Origin: Pseudomonas sp. efr-133-TYG-5
GTDB taxonomy: Bacteria; Pseudomonadota; Gammaproteobacteria; Pseudomonadales; Pseudomonadaceae
Assembly (NCBI RefSeq): GCF_030209175.1
Contig: NZ_JARVSM010000001.1
Coordinates: 1,798,001-1,862,000 of the forward strand
DNA length: 64,000 nt
Direction: 5' to 3'
In this document: piece after piece, positions 17,236-25,435 of the stretch
Layout of the letters: each line of letters starts with the position of its first letter
How positions within the stretch are numbered: position 1 is the first letter of the stretch
The notes under the pieces: model-generated
The model's database searches: none
Seen by the model: the letters and a program-made list of their open reading frames with translations, nothing else
What the model was told of the DNA's origin: nothing
Made by a program: the position numbers and the translations under genes

Positions 17236-18129
17236 TTATGCCTGATTGAGCTGGGCCTTGAGCAGGTCTCGGAAAGTCTGGATCAACGGTTCGCGGCTGC
17301 GGCCACGGCGCATGATCATCGAAAACGGCGCCTGGTAACCGAAGGTCGCCGGCAGCAGCACGCGCAAATCGCCCTTGTCGGCCCAGGCCTGGGCATAGTG
17401 CTCGGGCAGGTAACCGATGTAGGCGCCGGACAGCACCAGAATCAGCTGCGCCTCCATGCTTTCCACGGTCGCCGCGCTGTGCTTGAAACCGTGGCGGGCG
17501 AGTTCCGCCTGGCTCCAGTAGCCGCGGCCGACCATGCGCTGCTGGGTGATGACCTGCTCGGGAATCCGCCGTTCGTTGAACAACGGGTGGCGGCTGCTGC
17601 AATACAACCAGTGCTGCTCGCGGTACAGCGGCATGTACACCAGCCCGCTCATGCGCGTGGAAAACGCGCCGATGGCGAGGTCGAGGCGATTGTCCTGCAC
17701 GCCGAGCTGCAACTCGTACGGGCTCATCACCGACAGGTGCAGATGCACCGCCGGGTGTTCCTGGCTGTAGGCGCCGATGGCCTCGGCGAACGGCAGGGCC
17801 TTGTCGCTGACCGTCGAATCGATCACCCCGAGGTTGAGCGTGCCACGCAGTTCGCCCTTGAGCGCGGCGGCGTATTGCTCGAAGCCTTCGAGTTCGGCGA
17901 GCAGGCGCAGGGTTTCCTGGTGGAACAGCTCGCCCTTGCTGGTCAGGCTGAACCCGCCCCGGCCGCGATGGCACAGCACCAGGCCGAGCGCAGCCTCGAG
18001 CTGGCTCATGTAGGTGCTGATCGCCGAGGTCGACAGGTTGAGTTCCTGCTGCGCATTGGCAAAACCCTGATGACGCACCACGCTGACGAAGATGCGCAAC
18101 AGTTTCAGGTCGGGTAAAGCGTTGGCCAT
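17236..18129 (-). CDS. gbuR: LysR-family regulator, GbuR-like
   Basis: A 297-aa LysR-type activator with the winged helix-turn-helix at residues 1-65 (LLRIFVSVVRHQGF, STSAISTYMSQLE) and an effector domain behind it. ATG 18129 is preferred because GGAG ends 5 bases before it; a GTG at 18135 overlaps that site. It is divergent from the ureohydrolase gene, as gbuR is from gbuA in P. aeruginosa, where GbuR activates gbuA in response to 4-guanidinobutyrate. The downstream tapT gene follows at 4 bases. A near-perfect 24-base palindrome in the shared control region is the likely binding site. The effector specificity is inferred from gene order. Confidence 0.75.
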   Translation of the reverse strand: MANALPDLKLLRIFVSVVRHQGFANAQQELNLSTSAISTYMSQLEAALGLVLCHRGRGGFSLTSKGELFHQETLRLLAELEGFEQYAAALKGELRGTLNLGVIDSTVSDKALPFAEAIGAYSQEHPAVHLHLSVMSPYELQLGVQDNRLDLAIGAFSTRMSGLVYMPLYREQHWLYCSSRHPLFNERRIPEQVITQQRMVGRGYWSQAELARHGFKHSAATVESMEAQLILVLSGAYIGYLPEHYAQAWADKGDLRVLLPATFGYQAPFSMIMRRGRSREPLIQTFRDLLKAQLNQA

Positions 18130-18177
18130 GTCCACTCCATCACAAGAACACTCGGTGCGTCTGAGACATACGCCTCC

Positions 18178-18268
18178 GTGTGGGAGCGGGTTTGCTCGCG
18201 AAGACGTCGTATCAGTTGCTTTCCAAGTTGCTGACGCAGCGCGTTCGCGGGCAAGCCCGCTCTCACAG
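18178..18268. repeat. REP pair, mixed arms
   Basis: The left arm (from 18178) reads gtgggagcgggtttgctcgcg and the right arm ends 'gggcaagcccgctctcaca'. The arms belong to two subtypes (a 'gctcgcg' end against a 'gcccgc' end), which suggests a hybrid or diverging element. It sits in the leader of the gbuR side of the divergent region. Confidence 0.8.
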
Positions 18269-18321
18269 AGGCGTCATGTTCACCCCGGTGCACAGTGCGG
18301 AGTCTATCTCCAGCGCCTGCA

Positions 18322-18345
18322 TTAGTTTAGAAAATTCTGAACTAA
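18322..18345. promoter_or_regulatory. Palindromic operator between gbuR and gbuA
   Basis: A 24-base inverted repeat in which 10 of 12 base pairs are self-complementary; the half-sites are ttagtt.agaa and ttct.aactaa. It contains the T-N11-A geometry of LysR-type sites and lies 124 bases before the gbuA start. No other palindrome of this quality occurs in the region, so it is the best candidate for the GbuR recognition site. Confidence 0.6.
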
Positions 18346-18468
18346 GTTTTTGTCCGTAGCGATTCTTCCGCTGCACTACATTTCGCAGAATCGGCCCACA
18401 GCGGTGCCCGTGACCTTGCGAATGCGGCGCGCCGACATAAATAAAACAAAGACGATGAGGCCCTACCC

Positions 18469-19419
18469 GTGGACAAGATTCTTCACCAACCACTGGGCGG
18501 CAACGAAATGCCGCGCTTCGGCGGCATCGCCACCATGCTCCGACTCCCCCATGTACCGACGGCTGCCGGTCTGGACGCTGCCTTCGTCGGCGTGCCACTG
18601 GACATCGGCACCTCGCTGCGCCCCGGCACCCGCTTCGGGCCACGCGACATCCGCACAGAATCGGTGATGATCCGCCCCTACAACATGGCGACCGGCGCTG
18701 CGCCGTTCGACTCGCTGTCGGTCGCCGACATCGGTGATGTGGCGATCAACACCTTCAACCTGCTCGACGCCGTGCGCATCATCGAAGAAGCCTACGACAA
18801 CATCCTCGAGCACAACGTGATCCCGATGACCCTGGGTGGCGACCACACAATCACCCTGCCCATCCTGCGTGCCATCCATAAAAAGCACGGCAAGGTCGGT
18901 CTGGTGCACATCGACGCTCACGCTGACGTCAACGATCACATGTTCGGCGAGAAGATCGCCCACGGTACGACCTTCCGTCGCGCCGTCGAAGAAGGCCTGC
19001 TGGACTGCGACCGCGTGGTGCAGATCGGTCTGCGTGCGCAGGGCTACACCGCTGACGACTTCAACTGGAGCCGCGATCAGGGCTTCCGCGTGGTGCAGGC
19101 CGAAGAGTGCTGGCACAAGTCGCTGGCGCCGCTGATGGCCGAAGTGCGCGAGAAAGTCGGCGGCGGCCCGGTGTACCTGAGCTTCGACATCGACGGTATC
19201 GACCCGGCCTGGGCGCCAGGCACCGGCACCCCGGAAATCGGTGGTCTGACGACCATTCAGGCGATTGAAATCGTTCGCGGCTGCCAGGGCCTCGACCTGA
19301 TCGGCTGCGATCTGGTAGAAGTCTCGCCGGCTTATGACACCACCGGCAACACCTCGCTGCTGGCCGCCAACCTGCTGTACGAAATGCTCTGCGTACTGCC
19401 TGGCGTGGTCCACCGCTGA
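18469..19419 (+). CDS. gbuA: Ureohydrolase, probable guanidinobutyrase
   Basis: A 316-aa manganese ureohydrolase of the arginase/agmatinase family that cleaves a guanidino compound to an amine and urea. All metal ligands are present: GGDHT (about residue 124), DAHAD (about 147-151) and DIDGIDP (about 240-246). The protein starts with the family's usual PxxGNEMPRFGG segment. The substrate cannot be read from the sequence. 4-Guanidinobutyrate is favoured because the order regulator, enzyme, small protein, NCS1 permease, SSS symporter matches the P. aeruginosa gbu locus; agmatine or guanidinopropionate remain possible. The reaction would give GABA and urea. Confidence 0.8.
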   Translation: MDKILHQPLGGNEMPRFGGIATMLRLPHVPTAAGLDAAFVGVPLDIGTSLRPGTRFGPRDIRTESVMIRPYNMATGAAPFDSLSVADIGDVAINTFNLLDAVRIIEEAYDNILEHNVIPMTLGGDHTITLPILRAIHKKHGKVGLVHIDAHADVNDHMFGEKIAHGTTFRRAVEEGLLDCDRVVQIGLRAQGYTADDFNWSRDQGFRVVQAEECWHKSLAPLMAEVREKVGGGPVYLSFDIDGIDPAWAPGTGTPEIGGLTTIQAIEIVRGCQGLDLIGCDLVEVSPAYDTTGNTSLLAANLLYEMLCVLPGVVHR

Positions 19420-19429
19420 GGGTTCGGCC

Positions 19430-19852
19430 ATGAACGAACGTGATCAGGTCTTGCAAGCGGCTGCCGCGCTGGTGGCCGCCTTCGCCCGTAATGATCGCGA
19501 GGCTTACTTCGGCGCGTTCAGCGCCGATGCCAGCTTCGTGTTCTACACCCTCGAACAGCCGCTGCTGTCGCGCGATGCCTATCAGGCGTTGTGGGACAGA
19601 TGGCGCGCCGAGGATGGCTTCGAAGTGCTGTCGTGCACTTCGAGCAACGCCTTCGTCAGCCTGCAGGGTGACGTGGCGATTTTCATCCATGACGTGGCCA
19701 CCGAGCTGCGCATGCAAGGGGAGCAACACTTCAGCCAGGAGCGCGAGACGATTGTTTTCCGAAAACAAGCGTCGAGCCTAGCACAACAAGGCCATTGGCT
19801 GGCCTGCCACGAACATTTGTCCGCAATGCCGGAAGGGCTGCCACCCCCTTAG
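19430..19852 (+). CDS. NTF2/SnoaL-like small protein of the gbu operon
   Basis: A 140-aa cytoplasmic protein with the size and pattern of the NTF2-like (SnoaL/DUF4440) fold: helical start (DQVLQAAAALVAAFARND), 'AYFGAFSADASFVFYT', then beta strands ending in 'ERETIVFRKQ' and 'WLACHEHLS'. The start at 19430 lies 10 bases after the gbuA stop, so it is translated from the same mRNA. PAO1 has a small gene at the same place. Proteins of this fold bind small ligands or act as isomerases; its job in guanidino metabolism is unknown. Confidence 0.75.
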   Translation: MNERDQVLQAAAALVAAFARNDREAYFGAFSADASFVFYTLEQPLLSRDAYQALWDRWRAEDGFEVLSCTSSNAFVSLQGDVAIFIHDVATELRMQGEQHFSQERETIVFRKQASSLAQQGHWLACHEHLSAMPEGLPPP

Positions 19853-19907
19853 CCAAAACAGGTGACGCTCACGCACGATGAGCGCGCCTTTATGATCGGA
19901 GCAGATC

Positions 19908-21410
19908 ATGAATAACAACAACAACGACCAAAGCCTTACGCAGATTGAAACCCACGGGGTCGAACAGATCCCGGACCACGAACGCACCGCAGGCCCGACG
20001 GACTTGTTCCGGATGATCTTCGGCGGTTCGAATACCTTTGCCACCGCCGTGCTCGGCAGTTTCCCGGTGCTGTTCGGCCTGTCCTTCCAGGCCGGCGTCT
20101 GGGCGATTGTGCTGGGCGTGCTGCTCGGCTCGCTGATCCTCGCACCGATGGGCCTGTTCGGCCCGCTCAACGGCACCAATAATGCCGTGTCGTCCGGTGC
20201 GCACTTCGGCGTGCACGGGCGAATCGTCGGTTCGTTCCTGTCGCTGTTGACCGCCATTGCCTTCTTCTCGCTCTCGGTGTGGAGTTCGGGGGATGCGCTG
20301 ATCGGCGGGGCCAAGCGCCTGGTCGGTCTGCCGGAAACCGATCTGACCCTGGGCCTGGCCTACGGTCTGTTTGCGATCCTGGTGCTGACCGTGTGCATCT
20401 ACGGCTTCCGCTTCCTGCTGTGGGTCAACAAGATCGCCGTATGGAGCGCCAGCCTGTTGTTCCTGCTGGGCATCTTCGCCTTCGCCGGTCCGTTCGACGT
20501 CAACTACGCGGGCACGGTGAACTTCGGTCAACCGGGCTTCTGGGCGGCGTTCATCGGCGCGGCGCTGGTATCGATGAGCAACCCGATTTCCTTCGGCGCG
20601 TTCCTCGGCGACTGGTCTCGCTACATCCCGCGTAACACTTCCAAACAGCGAATCATGGCCGCCGTGGTGCTGTCGCAGATCGCCACGTTCATCCCGTTCC
20701 TGTTCGGCCTGAGCACCGCGACCATCGTGGCGATCAAGGCACCGGACTACATCGCGGCGAACAACTATGTGGGCGGCCTGCTGGCGGTATCGCCGAGCTG
20801 GTTCTTCCTGCCGGTGTGCCTGATTGCGGTGATCGGCGGTATGTCCACCGGCACCACCTCGCTGTATGGCACCGGGCTGGACATGTCCAGCGTGTTCCCC
20901 CGGGTGCTGTCGCGGGTCAAGGCGACCTTGCTGATCGGCGTACTGTCGATTGCCTTCATCTTCATCGGACGCTTCGCGGCGAACCTGGTGCAGAGCGTGT
21001 CGACCTTCGCCGTGCTGATCATCACCTGCACCACCCCGTGGATGGTCATCATGATCATCGGCCTGCTGGTGCGTCGCGGCTTCTATTGCCCGGACGACCT
21101 GCAAGTGTTCACCCGTGGCGAACAGGGCGGGCGCTACTGGTTCAACCACGGCTGGAACTGGCGTGGCCTGGGCGCGTGGATTCCGAGCGCGGCGGTCGGC
21201 CTGTGCTTCGTCAACCTGCCGGGGCAGTTTGTCGGGCCGCTGGGTGAGCTGGCCGGCGGTATCGACATCAGCCTGCTGGTGACCCTCGGCCTGGCGTCGC
21301 TGGTGTACCTGATGCTGCTCAGCCTGTTCCCGGAACCGCGCGAAGTGTTCGGGCCCACGGATGTTCGTAGCCAAGCCGTGGAAAAACCTCAACTGCGCCA
21401 AGCCGCCTGA
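19908..21410 (+). CDS. NCS1-family permease of the gbu operon
   Basis: A 500-aa inner-membrane transporter of the nucleobase:cation symporter-1 family with about 12 membrane segments. A hydrophilic N-terminus (NNNNND...) precedes 'FGGSNTFATAVLGSFPVLFGLSF', and 'GLFGPLNGTNNAVSSGAHFG' fits the first and third helices of cytosine-permease-type members. GGAG lies 7 bases before the ATG. Family members move purines, pyrimidines, hydantoins or allantoin. Its place after gbuA suggests uptake of guanidinobutyrate or a related compound. Confidence 0.85.
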   Translation: MNNNNNDQSLTQIETHGVEQIPDHERTAGPTDLFRMIFGGSNTFATAVLGSFPVLFGLSFQAGVWAIVLGVLLGSLILAPMGLFGPLNGTNNAVSSGAHFGVHGRIVGSFLSLLTAIAFFSLSVWSSGDALIGGAKRLVGLPETDLTLGLAYGLFAILVLTVCIYGFRFLLWVNKIAVWSASLLFLLGIFAFAGPFDVNYAGTVNFGQPGFWAAFIGAALVSMSNPISFGAFLGDWSRYIPRNTSKQRIMAAVVLSQIATFIPFLFGLSTATIVAIKAPDYIAANNYVGGLLAVSPSWFFLPVCLIAVIGGMSTGTTSLYGTGLDMSSVFPRVLSRVKATLLIGVLSIAFIFIGRFAANLVQSVSTFAVLIITCTTPWMVIMIIGLLVRRGFYCPDDLQVFTRGEQGGRYWFNHGWNWRGLGAWIPSAAVGLCFVNLPGQFVGPLGELAGGIDISLLVTLGLASLVYLMLLSLFPEPREVFGPTDVRSQAVEKPQLRQAA

Positions 21411-21422
21411 TTAAACACAAAA

Positions 21423-21517
21423 CCCTGTGGGAGCGAGCTTGCTCGCGAAGACTTCAGCACATTCAACATTGAAGTGACTGACAGACCGCCTTCGCGAGCA
21501 AGCTCGCTCCCACAGGG
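21423..21517. repeat. REP pair
   Basis: Opposed arms 'ctgtgggagcgagcttgctcg' and 'cgagcaagctcgctcccacag' flank about 50 bases between two co-directional transporter genes. They are of the 'gagcaagctcgc' subtype. The element may weaken or stabilise the mRNA between the NCS1 and symporter genes. Confidence 0.9.
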
Positions 21518-21564
21518 AACAGAATTCCGCCTCACATAAAAAAGACAATCGGAGACACGCCATC

Positions 21565-22944
21565 ATGGCTTTGGATTTATTCGTCGTCCTCATCTACGCG
21601 GCCGGCATGCTCTTGCTCGGCTATTTCGGCATGCGCAAGGCCAAGACCAACGAAGATTTTCTGGTGGCCGGGCGTAACCTCGGTCCAAGCCTGTACATGG
21701 GCACCATGGCCGCGACCGTACTCGGTGGCGCGTCCACCGTCGGCACCGTGCGCCTGGGTTACGTGCATGGCATCTCGGGTTTCTGGCTGTGTGCGGCCCT
21801 GGGCTGCGGCATCGTCGCGCTGAACCTGTTCCTCGCCAAACCGCTGCTGAAGCTGAAGATCTACACCGTTACCCAGGTCCTGGAAAAACGCTACAACCCG
21901 ATGGCCCGCTCGGCGAGCGCGGCGATCATGCTGGCCTACGCGCTGATGATCGGCGTGACCTCGATCCTCGCCATCGGCACCGTGCTGCAAGTGCTGTTCG
22001 GCCTGCCGTTCTGGATCTCGGTGCTGCTGGGTGGCGGCGTGGTGGTGGTCTACTCGGCCATCGGCGGCATGTGGTCGCTGACCCTGACCGACATCGTCCA
22101 GTTCATCATCAAGACCGTCGGCCTGATGTTCATCCTGCTGCCGATCTGTCTGTACCGCGTCGGCGGCTGGGACGAACTGGTGCTGAAACTGCCTGCTACT
22201 GCATTCAATTTCACCACCATCGGCTGGGACACGATCATCACCTACTTCATGATCTACTTCTTCGGCATCCTGATCGGTCAGGACATCTGGCAACGGGTGT
22301 TCACCGTCAAGAATGAAAAAGTCGCTCAATATGCGGGCAGCTTCGCCGGGATCTACTGCATTCTCTACGGTCTGGCCTGTGCGCTGATCGGCATGGCCGC
22401 ACACGTGCTGATTCCGGACCTGGACAACGTCAACAACGCCTTCGCCGCTATCGTCAAACTGTCGCTGCCCGATGGTATCCGTGGCCTGGTGATCGCTGCC
22501 GCGCTGGCCGCGATGATGTCCACCGCCAGTGCCGGCCTGCTCGCCGCGGCCACCACCCTGACCGAAGACCTGCTGCCGAAGCTGCGCGGCGGCAAACAGT
22601 CGAGCCTGGGCATCAACCGTCTGTTCACCCTGCTGACCGGCGTCGTGGTGCTGGGCATCGCGCTGGTGGTCAACGACGTGATCAGCGCCCTGACGCTGGC
22701 CTACAACCTGCTGGTGGGCGGCATGCTGATCCCGCTGATCGGGGCGATCTTCTGGAAACGCGCCACCACCGCCGGCGCCATCGCCAGCATGGGCCTGGGC
22801 TTCGCCACGGCGCTGCTGTTCATGGTCAAGGACGGTCTGGACGCCAACACGCCGATCTACTACAGCCTGGCCGTGGGCCTGGTGAGCTTCGTGGTGGTCA
22901 GCCTGCTGTCCCGCCGTCCTGCCCCGGTGACCAGCGCGATCTAA
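21565..22944 (+). CDS. Sodium:solute symporter (SSS family)
   Basis: A 459-aa inner-membrane protein with about 13 membrane segments. Family features include 'DFLVAGRNLGPSLYMGTMAAT' at the first loop, 'AMMSTASAGLLAAATTLTEDL' near residue 315-335 (the conserved Na+-site helix) and a hydrophobic C-terminal pair of helices. CGGAG precedes the ATG. It closes the gbu run and is followed by a strong terminator. It probably imports the guanidino substrate or a breakdown product with Na+; the substrate is not determinable here. Confidence 0.87.
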   Translation: MALDLFVVLIYAAGMLLLGYFGMRKAKTNEDFLVAGRNLGPSLYMGTMAATVLGGASTVGTVRLGYVHGISGFWLCAALGCGIVALNLFLAKPLLKLKIYTVTQVLEKRYNPMARSASAAIMLAYALMIGVTSILAIGTVLQVLFGLPFWISVLLGGGVVVVYSAIGGMWSLTLTDIVQFIIKTVGLMFILLPICLYRVGGWDELVLKLPATAFNFTTIGWDTIITYFMIYFFGILIGQDIWQRVFTVKNEKVAQYAGSFAGIYCILYGLACALIGMAAHVLIPDLDNVNNAFAAIVKLSLPDGIRGLVIAAALAAMMSTASAGLLAAATTLTEDLLPKLRGGKQSSLGINRLFTLLTGVVVLGIALVVNDVISALTLAYNLLVGGMLIPLIGAIFWKRATTAGAIASMGLGFATALLFMVKDGLDANTPIYYSLAVGLVSFVVVSLLSRRPAPVTSAI

Positions 22945-22974
22945 GCTCTGCATAACGACTTGCTGCTTTCTTCG

Positions 22975-23009
22975 ACGGGTGTGGCGTCGGTTGCCACACC
23001 CGTTTTTTT
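22975..23009 (+). terminator. Terminator of the gbu operon
   Basis: A perfect 11-bp stem (acgggtgtggc / gccacacccgt) with a 7-base loop is followed by seven T residues. It lies 30 bases after the symporter stop and immediately before the metallo-beta-lactamase-fold gene. Confidence 0.93.
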
Positions 23010-23028
23010 CGTCTGGAGAAAAGTGCCG

Positions 23029-23754
23029 ATGAAGATTGTTTCCCGCGATCAATGGTTCGACGTGCAAACCCTGAGTGACGGCATCCGCCTGATCCACGAG
23101 CCCTACATCCGCCCGTTCTATCGCTGCAACCTGTGGCACGTGCAGGGCCGCGACAAGGATCTGCTGCTCGACAGCGGTTCCGGCCTGGTCAGCCTGCGCG
23201 AGCAGTTGCCGTGGCTGACGGAAAAACCGCTGGTGGCGGTGGCCAGTCATTGCCACTTCGACCATATCGCCGGCCACCATGAGTTTGCCGAACGCCTGGT
23301 CCACCGGGCCGAAGCGGACATTCTCGCGGCGCCGGACGGCGAGAATGACTTGAGTCGCGCGTTCGTCGGCGATGACATGTTCGAAGCGCACCCGGACTGC
23401 CCGCTGTGCTATGCCGAATATCGGGTCAAGGCGGCGCCAGCCACCGGGTTTGTCGAGGACGGCGATGTGCTGGATCTGGGCAATCGCACCCTGCAGGTGC
23501 TGCACACACCGGGGCACTCGCCGGGCGGGATCAGCCTGTACGAGGCCGCCAGCCAGACCCTGTTCAGCGGCGACATCATCTATGACGGGCCGCTGATCGA
23601 AGACGCCTACCATTCCAACCTGGACGATTACGCCGCCAGTCTGCGGCGCCTGCAGGCGTTGCCGGTACGCACGGTGCATGGCGGGCACTTCGGCAGTTTT
23701 TCCGGCGGGCAGCTGCGTTCGATGATTGACGAATGGCTGCGCCGACACGCTTGA
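23029..23754 (+). CDS. Metallo-beta-lactamase-fold hydrolase
   Basis: A 241-aa cytoplasmic protein. The dinuclear metal motif is SHCHFDHIAGHHEF (HxHxDH, about residues 79-84) and a further ligand region is 'LHTPGHSPGG' plus 'FSGDIIYDGP'. The C-terminal 'VHGGHFG' supplies the last histidine. The start at 23029 follows GGAGAA by 8 bases; a longer frame from 22960 would run through the terminator. The substrate is unknown; this subgroup includes glyoxalase-II-like and lactonase-like enzymes. Confidence 0.87.
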   Translation: MKIVSRDQWFDVQTLSDGIRLIHEPYIRPFYRCNLWHVQGRDKDLLLDSGSGLVSLREQLPWLTEKPLVAVASHCHFDHIAGHHEFAERLVHRAEADILAAPDGENDLSRAFVGDDMFEAHPDCPLCYAEYRVKAAPATGFVEDGDVLDLGNRTLQVLHTPGHSPGGISLYEAASQTLFSGDIIYDGPLIEDAYHSNLDDYAASLRRLQALPVRTVHGGHFGSFSGGQLRSMIDEWLRRHA

Positions 23755-23795
23755 GGCCTGCTGTAATCAGTCAACACCACAATGAAATATCTGCC

Positions 23796-24044
23796 ATGAG
23801 AAGAGCTGCCGTGCGGGCCGCCGTGCACCGGTTCATCAAGCGCCTGCTGGAAAACCGCGAATTCGATGACCGCACCAGCCTGGCGCAGTTGGGGCTGGAG
23901 AAAGCCGATATCGAGGATCTGATCTTCCACCTGGAAGATGAATTCGGCCTGACGGCGTTCACTGCCGAAGAGGATCACATGCTCAAGACCGCCAGGACGG
24001 CGAATGATTTGAGCCGGTTTCTGCTGGAGATCGGGCGGCATTGA
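23796..24044 (+). CDS. Acyl-carrier-like protein lacking the attachment serine
   Basis: An 82-aa acidic protein whose helices match the carrier-protein fold: 'RFIKRLLENREFDD', 'SLAQLGLEKADIEDLIFHLEDEFGL' and 'TANDLSRFLLEIG'. In true ACPs the second segment carries D-S-L; here the serine that binds 4'-phosphopantetheine is replaced (LGLEKAD), so it cannot carry an acyl chain in the usual way. The start is uncertain: ATG 23796 has no clear ribosome-binding site, and an in-frame start at 23733 would overlap the upstream gene. It follows the metallo-hydrolase gene by about 40 bases and may be expressed with it. Confidence 0.7.
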   Translation: MRRAAVRAAVHRFIKRLLENREFDDRTSLAQLGLEKADIEDLIFHLEDEFGLTAFTAEEDHMLKTARTANDLSRFLLEIGRH

Positions 24045-24083
24045 GGGCGGTGCGATTCGCCGCGATCGCCTCGGCTCAAAAGC

Positions 24084-24145
24084 AAAAAATCGCAGCCTCC
24101 GGCAGCACCTGCATGTTCTTTGCAGGCGCTGCCGGAGGCTGCGAT
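24084..24145 (-). terminator. Terminator of the small minus-strand gene
   Basis: Arms atcgcagcctccggcagc and gctgccggaggctgcgat (18 bp, perfect) flank a 21-base loop. On the minus strand the stem is followed by TTTTTT, so it ends transcription of the gene at 24167-24295. The converging plus-strand gene may use it too, without a T-tract. It belongs to the 'ctgcgat' hairpin family seen also at 33025 and 52181. Confidence 0.8.
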
Positions 24146-24166
24146 CTGTTGATCTTTATTTGAGCA

Positions 24167-24295
24167 CTACCGCCGGCGAGGCTGACGTCGACGCTGTTCG
24201 TCGTCCGTGCGAATCGGTACCGGTTGCAGAGGCGGCTCGATCAAGCCGAGGGCAACACCCAAATCGTGCAGCCAGTTTTGAATTTTCTCTTTCAT
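24167..24295 (-). CDS. Tiny conserved-looking protein, 42 aa
   Basis: A 42-residue protein starting MKEKIQNWLHDLGVALGLIEPP, with an amphipathic N-terminal helix, a Pro-rich middle and a strongly basic tail (RRRQPRRR). The start at 24295 has AGGGGG 7 bases upstream; an ATG at 24301 is only 1 base from it. It has its own terminator and a possible Anr box 118 bases upstream of the start. Its position next to a LysR gene and downstream of the gbu block recalls PA1414 of P. aeruginosa, a low-oxygen-induced small gene whose leader is linked to the sRNA SicX. That match is from memory and unverified. Confidence 0.65.
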   Translation of the reverse strand: MKEKIQNWLHDLGVALGLIEPPLQPVPIRTDDEQRRRQPRRR

Positions 24296-24412
24296 CGTCA
24301 TGCCCCCTTCAGGGTAGTGCTGAGCGGCCGGAATTCTGAGGTCGCTTCGCACTGATAATAGTCCGAAGTCCTACGCAATGCTCGGCGAAATCCGCAATGA
24401 TCTGTTACTGAA

Positions 24413-24426
24413 TTGATCCAAATCCC
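24413..24426 (-). promoter_or_regulatory. Possible Anr/FNR box
   Basis: The bases ttgat-ccaa-atccc match the TTGAT-N4-ATCAA consensus at 8 of 10 defined positions. A good -10 candidate, TATTAT on the minus strand, lies at 24360-24355. The box centre is then about 62 bases from the -10 centre, upstream of the usual -41.5 class II position. It lies between the LysR stop codon and the tiny gene, so it would serve the latter. The support is motif-level only. Confidence 0.35.
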
Positions 24427-24437
24427 TGACCGTTCGT

Positions 24438-25331
24438 TCAAGCTGTTTCCCGGCTTTCGTTCGGGGCCACGGGATAGAGCGCTTGCTGCTGTTCGATCCA
24501 GGCGTTGAGGTTGGCGCCGACCATGCCCCGTCGCCACATCAGCCAGGTGGTGGCACTGGCAAAAGGCTCGGCCAACGGGTGCACCGCCACGCTTTCGCGC
24601 CCCGGCAGGCTGGCCAGCATCGACGCCGACATCAGCGCCACCCCGCTGCCGGCGATCACGCAGGCGAGCATGCCCTGGTAGGACTCGATCTCCATCGCCC
24701 GTCCCATGGCCGCCTGATAGTGGGCGAACCACGCCTCGAGCCGCGCCCGATACGCGCAGCCATGGCGAAAGGTGAACACCGCACGGCCCTCGACGTCCCT
24801 GGCACTGCGCACCGGCGGATGATCCGGCTCGGTGATCAGCACCAGGCGCTCGTCGCACAGCGGCACGCCGTCGATGCCGGCCAACTGCGGCGGACCGTCG
24901 ACCAGCGCGGCGTCCAGGCGGCCGGTGAGCAGGCCTTCGAGCAGTTCGCCACTGGGCCCCGCCTGCACCTGCAGGTTCACCGCCGGATAACGCTTGTGAT
25001 AGCGCGCCAGCAACGCCGGCAAATGGATTGCCGCCGTGCTGTACAGCGTGCCCAGGACAAAATCCCCCGCCGGTTGCCCGCCCATCACGGCCGCACTGGC
25101 CTGATCGCGCAGGGCGAACAGCTTGCCGGTGTAATCCAGCAGGACTTTTCCCGCAGGCGACAATTGCAAACGCTGACGCTCACGGACGAACAATTCGACA
25201 CCGAGTTGCTCTTCCAGCTGTTTGAGCCGGGTCGACAGGTTCGATGGCACGCGGTGCAGGCGTTCGGCGGCGCGGGTGATCGAGCCCTCCTGCGCCACGG
25301 CCTGGAAAATCCGCAGTTGGCTGAACTCCAC
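24438..25331 (-). CDS. LysR-family regulator
   Basis: A 297-aa LysR-type regulator. The N-terminal winged helix reads 'LRIFQAVAQEGSITRAAERLH' with recognition helix 'VPSNLSTRLKQLEEQLG'; the effector domain follows from about residue 90. It is divergent from an MFS exporter of the YbfB type at 25436, with a short AT-rich gap of about 100 bases, so it probably controls that transporter and itself. The effector is unknown. Confidence 0.87.
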   Translation of the reverse strand: MEFSQLRIFQAVAQEGSITRAAERLHRVPSNLSTRLKQLEEQLGVELFVRERQRLQLSPAGKVLLDYTGKLFALRDQASAAVMGGQPAGDFVLGTLYSTAAIHLPALLARYHKRYPAVNLQVQAGPSGELLEGLLTGRLDAALVDGPPQLAGIDGVPLCDERLVLITEPDHPPVRSARDVEGRAVFTFRHGCAYRARLEAWFAHYQAAMGRAMEIESYQGMLACVIAGSGVALMSASMLASLPGRESVAVHPLAEPFASATTWLMWRRGMVGANLNAWIEQQQALYPVAPNESRETA

Positions 25332-25435
25332 AACCTTTCTCCCGAACAGAACAAGTTACTCACTATTATTCAATTTTAAAGAAAGTCAATCAGTCCTAGC
25401 CTGACGGTCATCGAACCTTGAACGGAATTCAGACC

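Noticed and set aside
19890..23748. Long minus-strand frames opposite the NCS1 and SSS genes
   Set aside because: Their His/Gln/Arg-rich composition is the usual shadow of membrane-protein codons on the other strand, and they cross a REP pair and a terminator.
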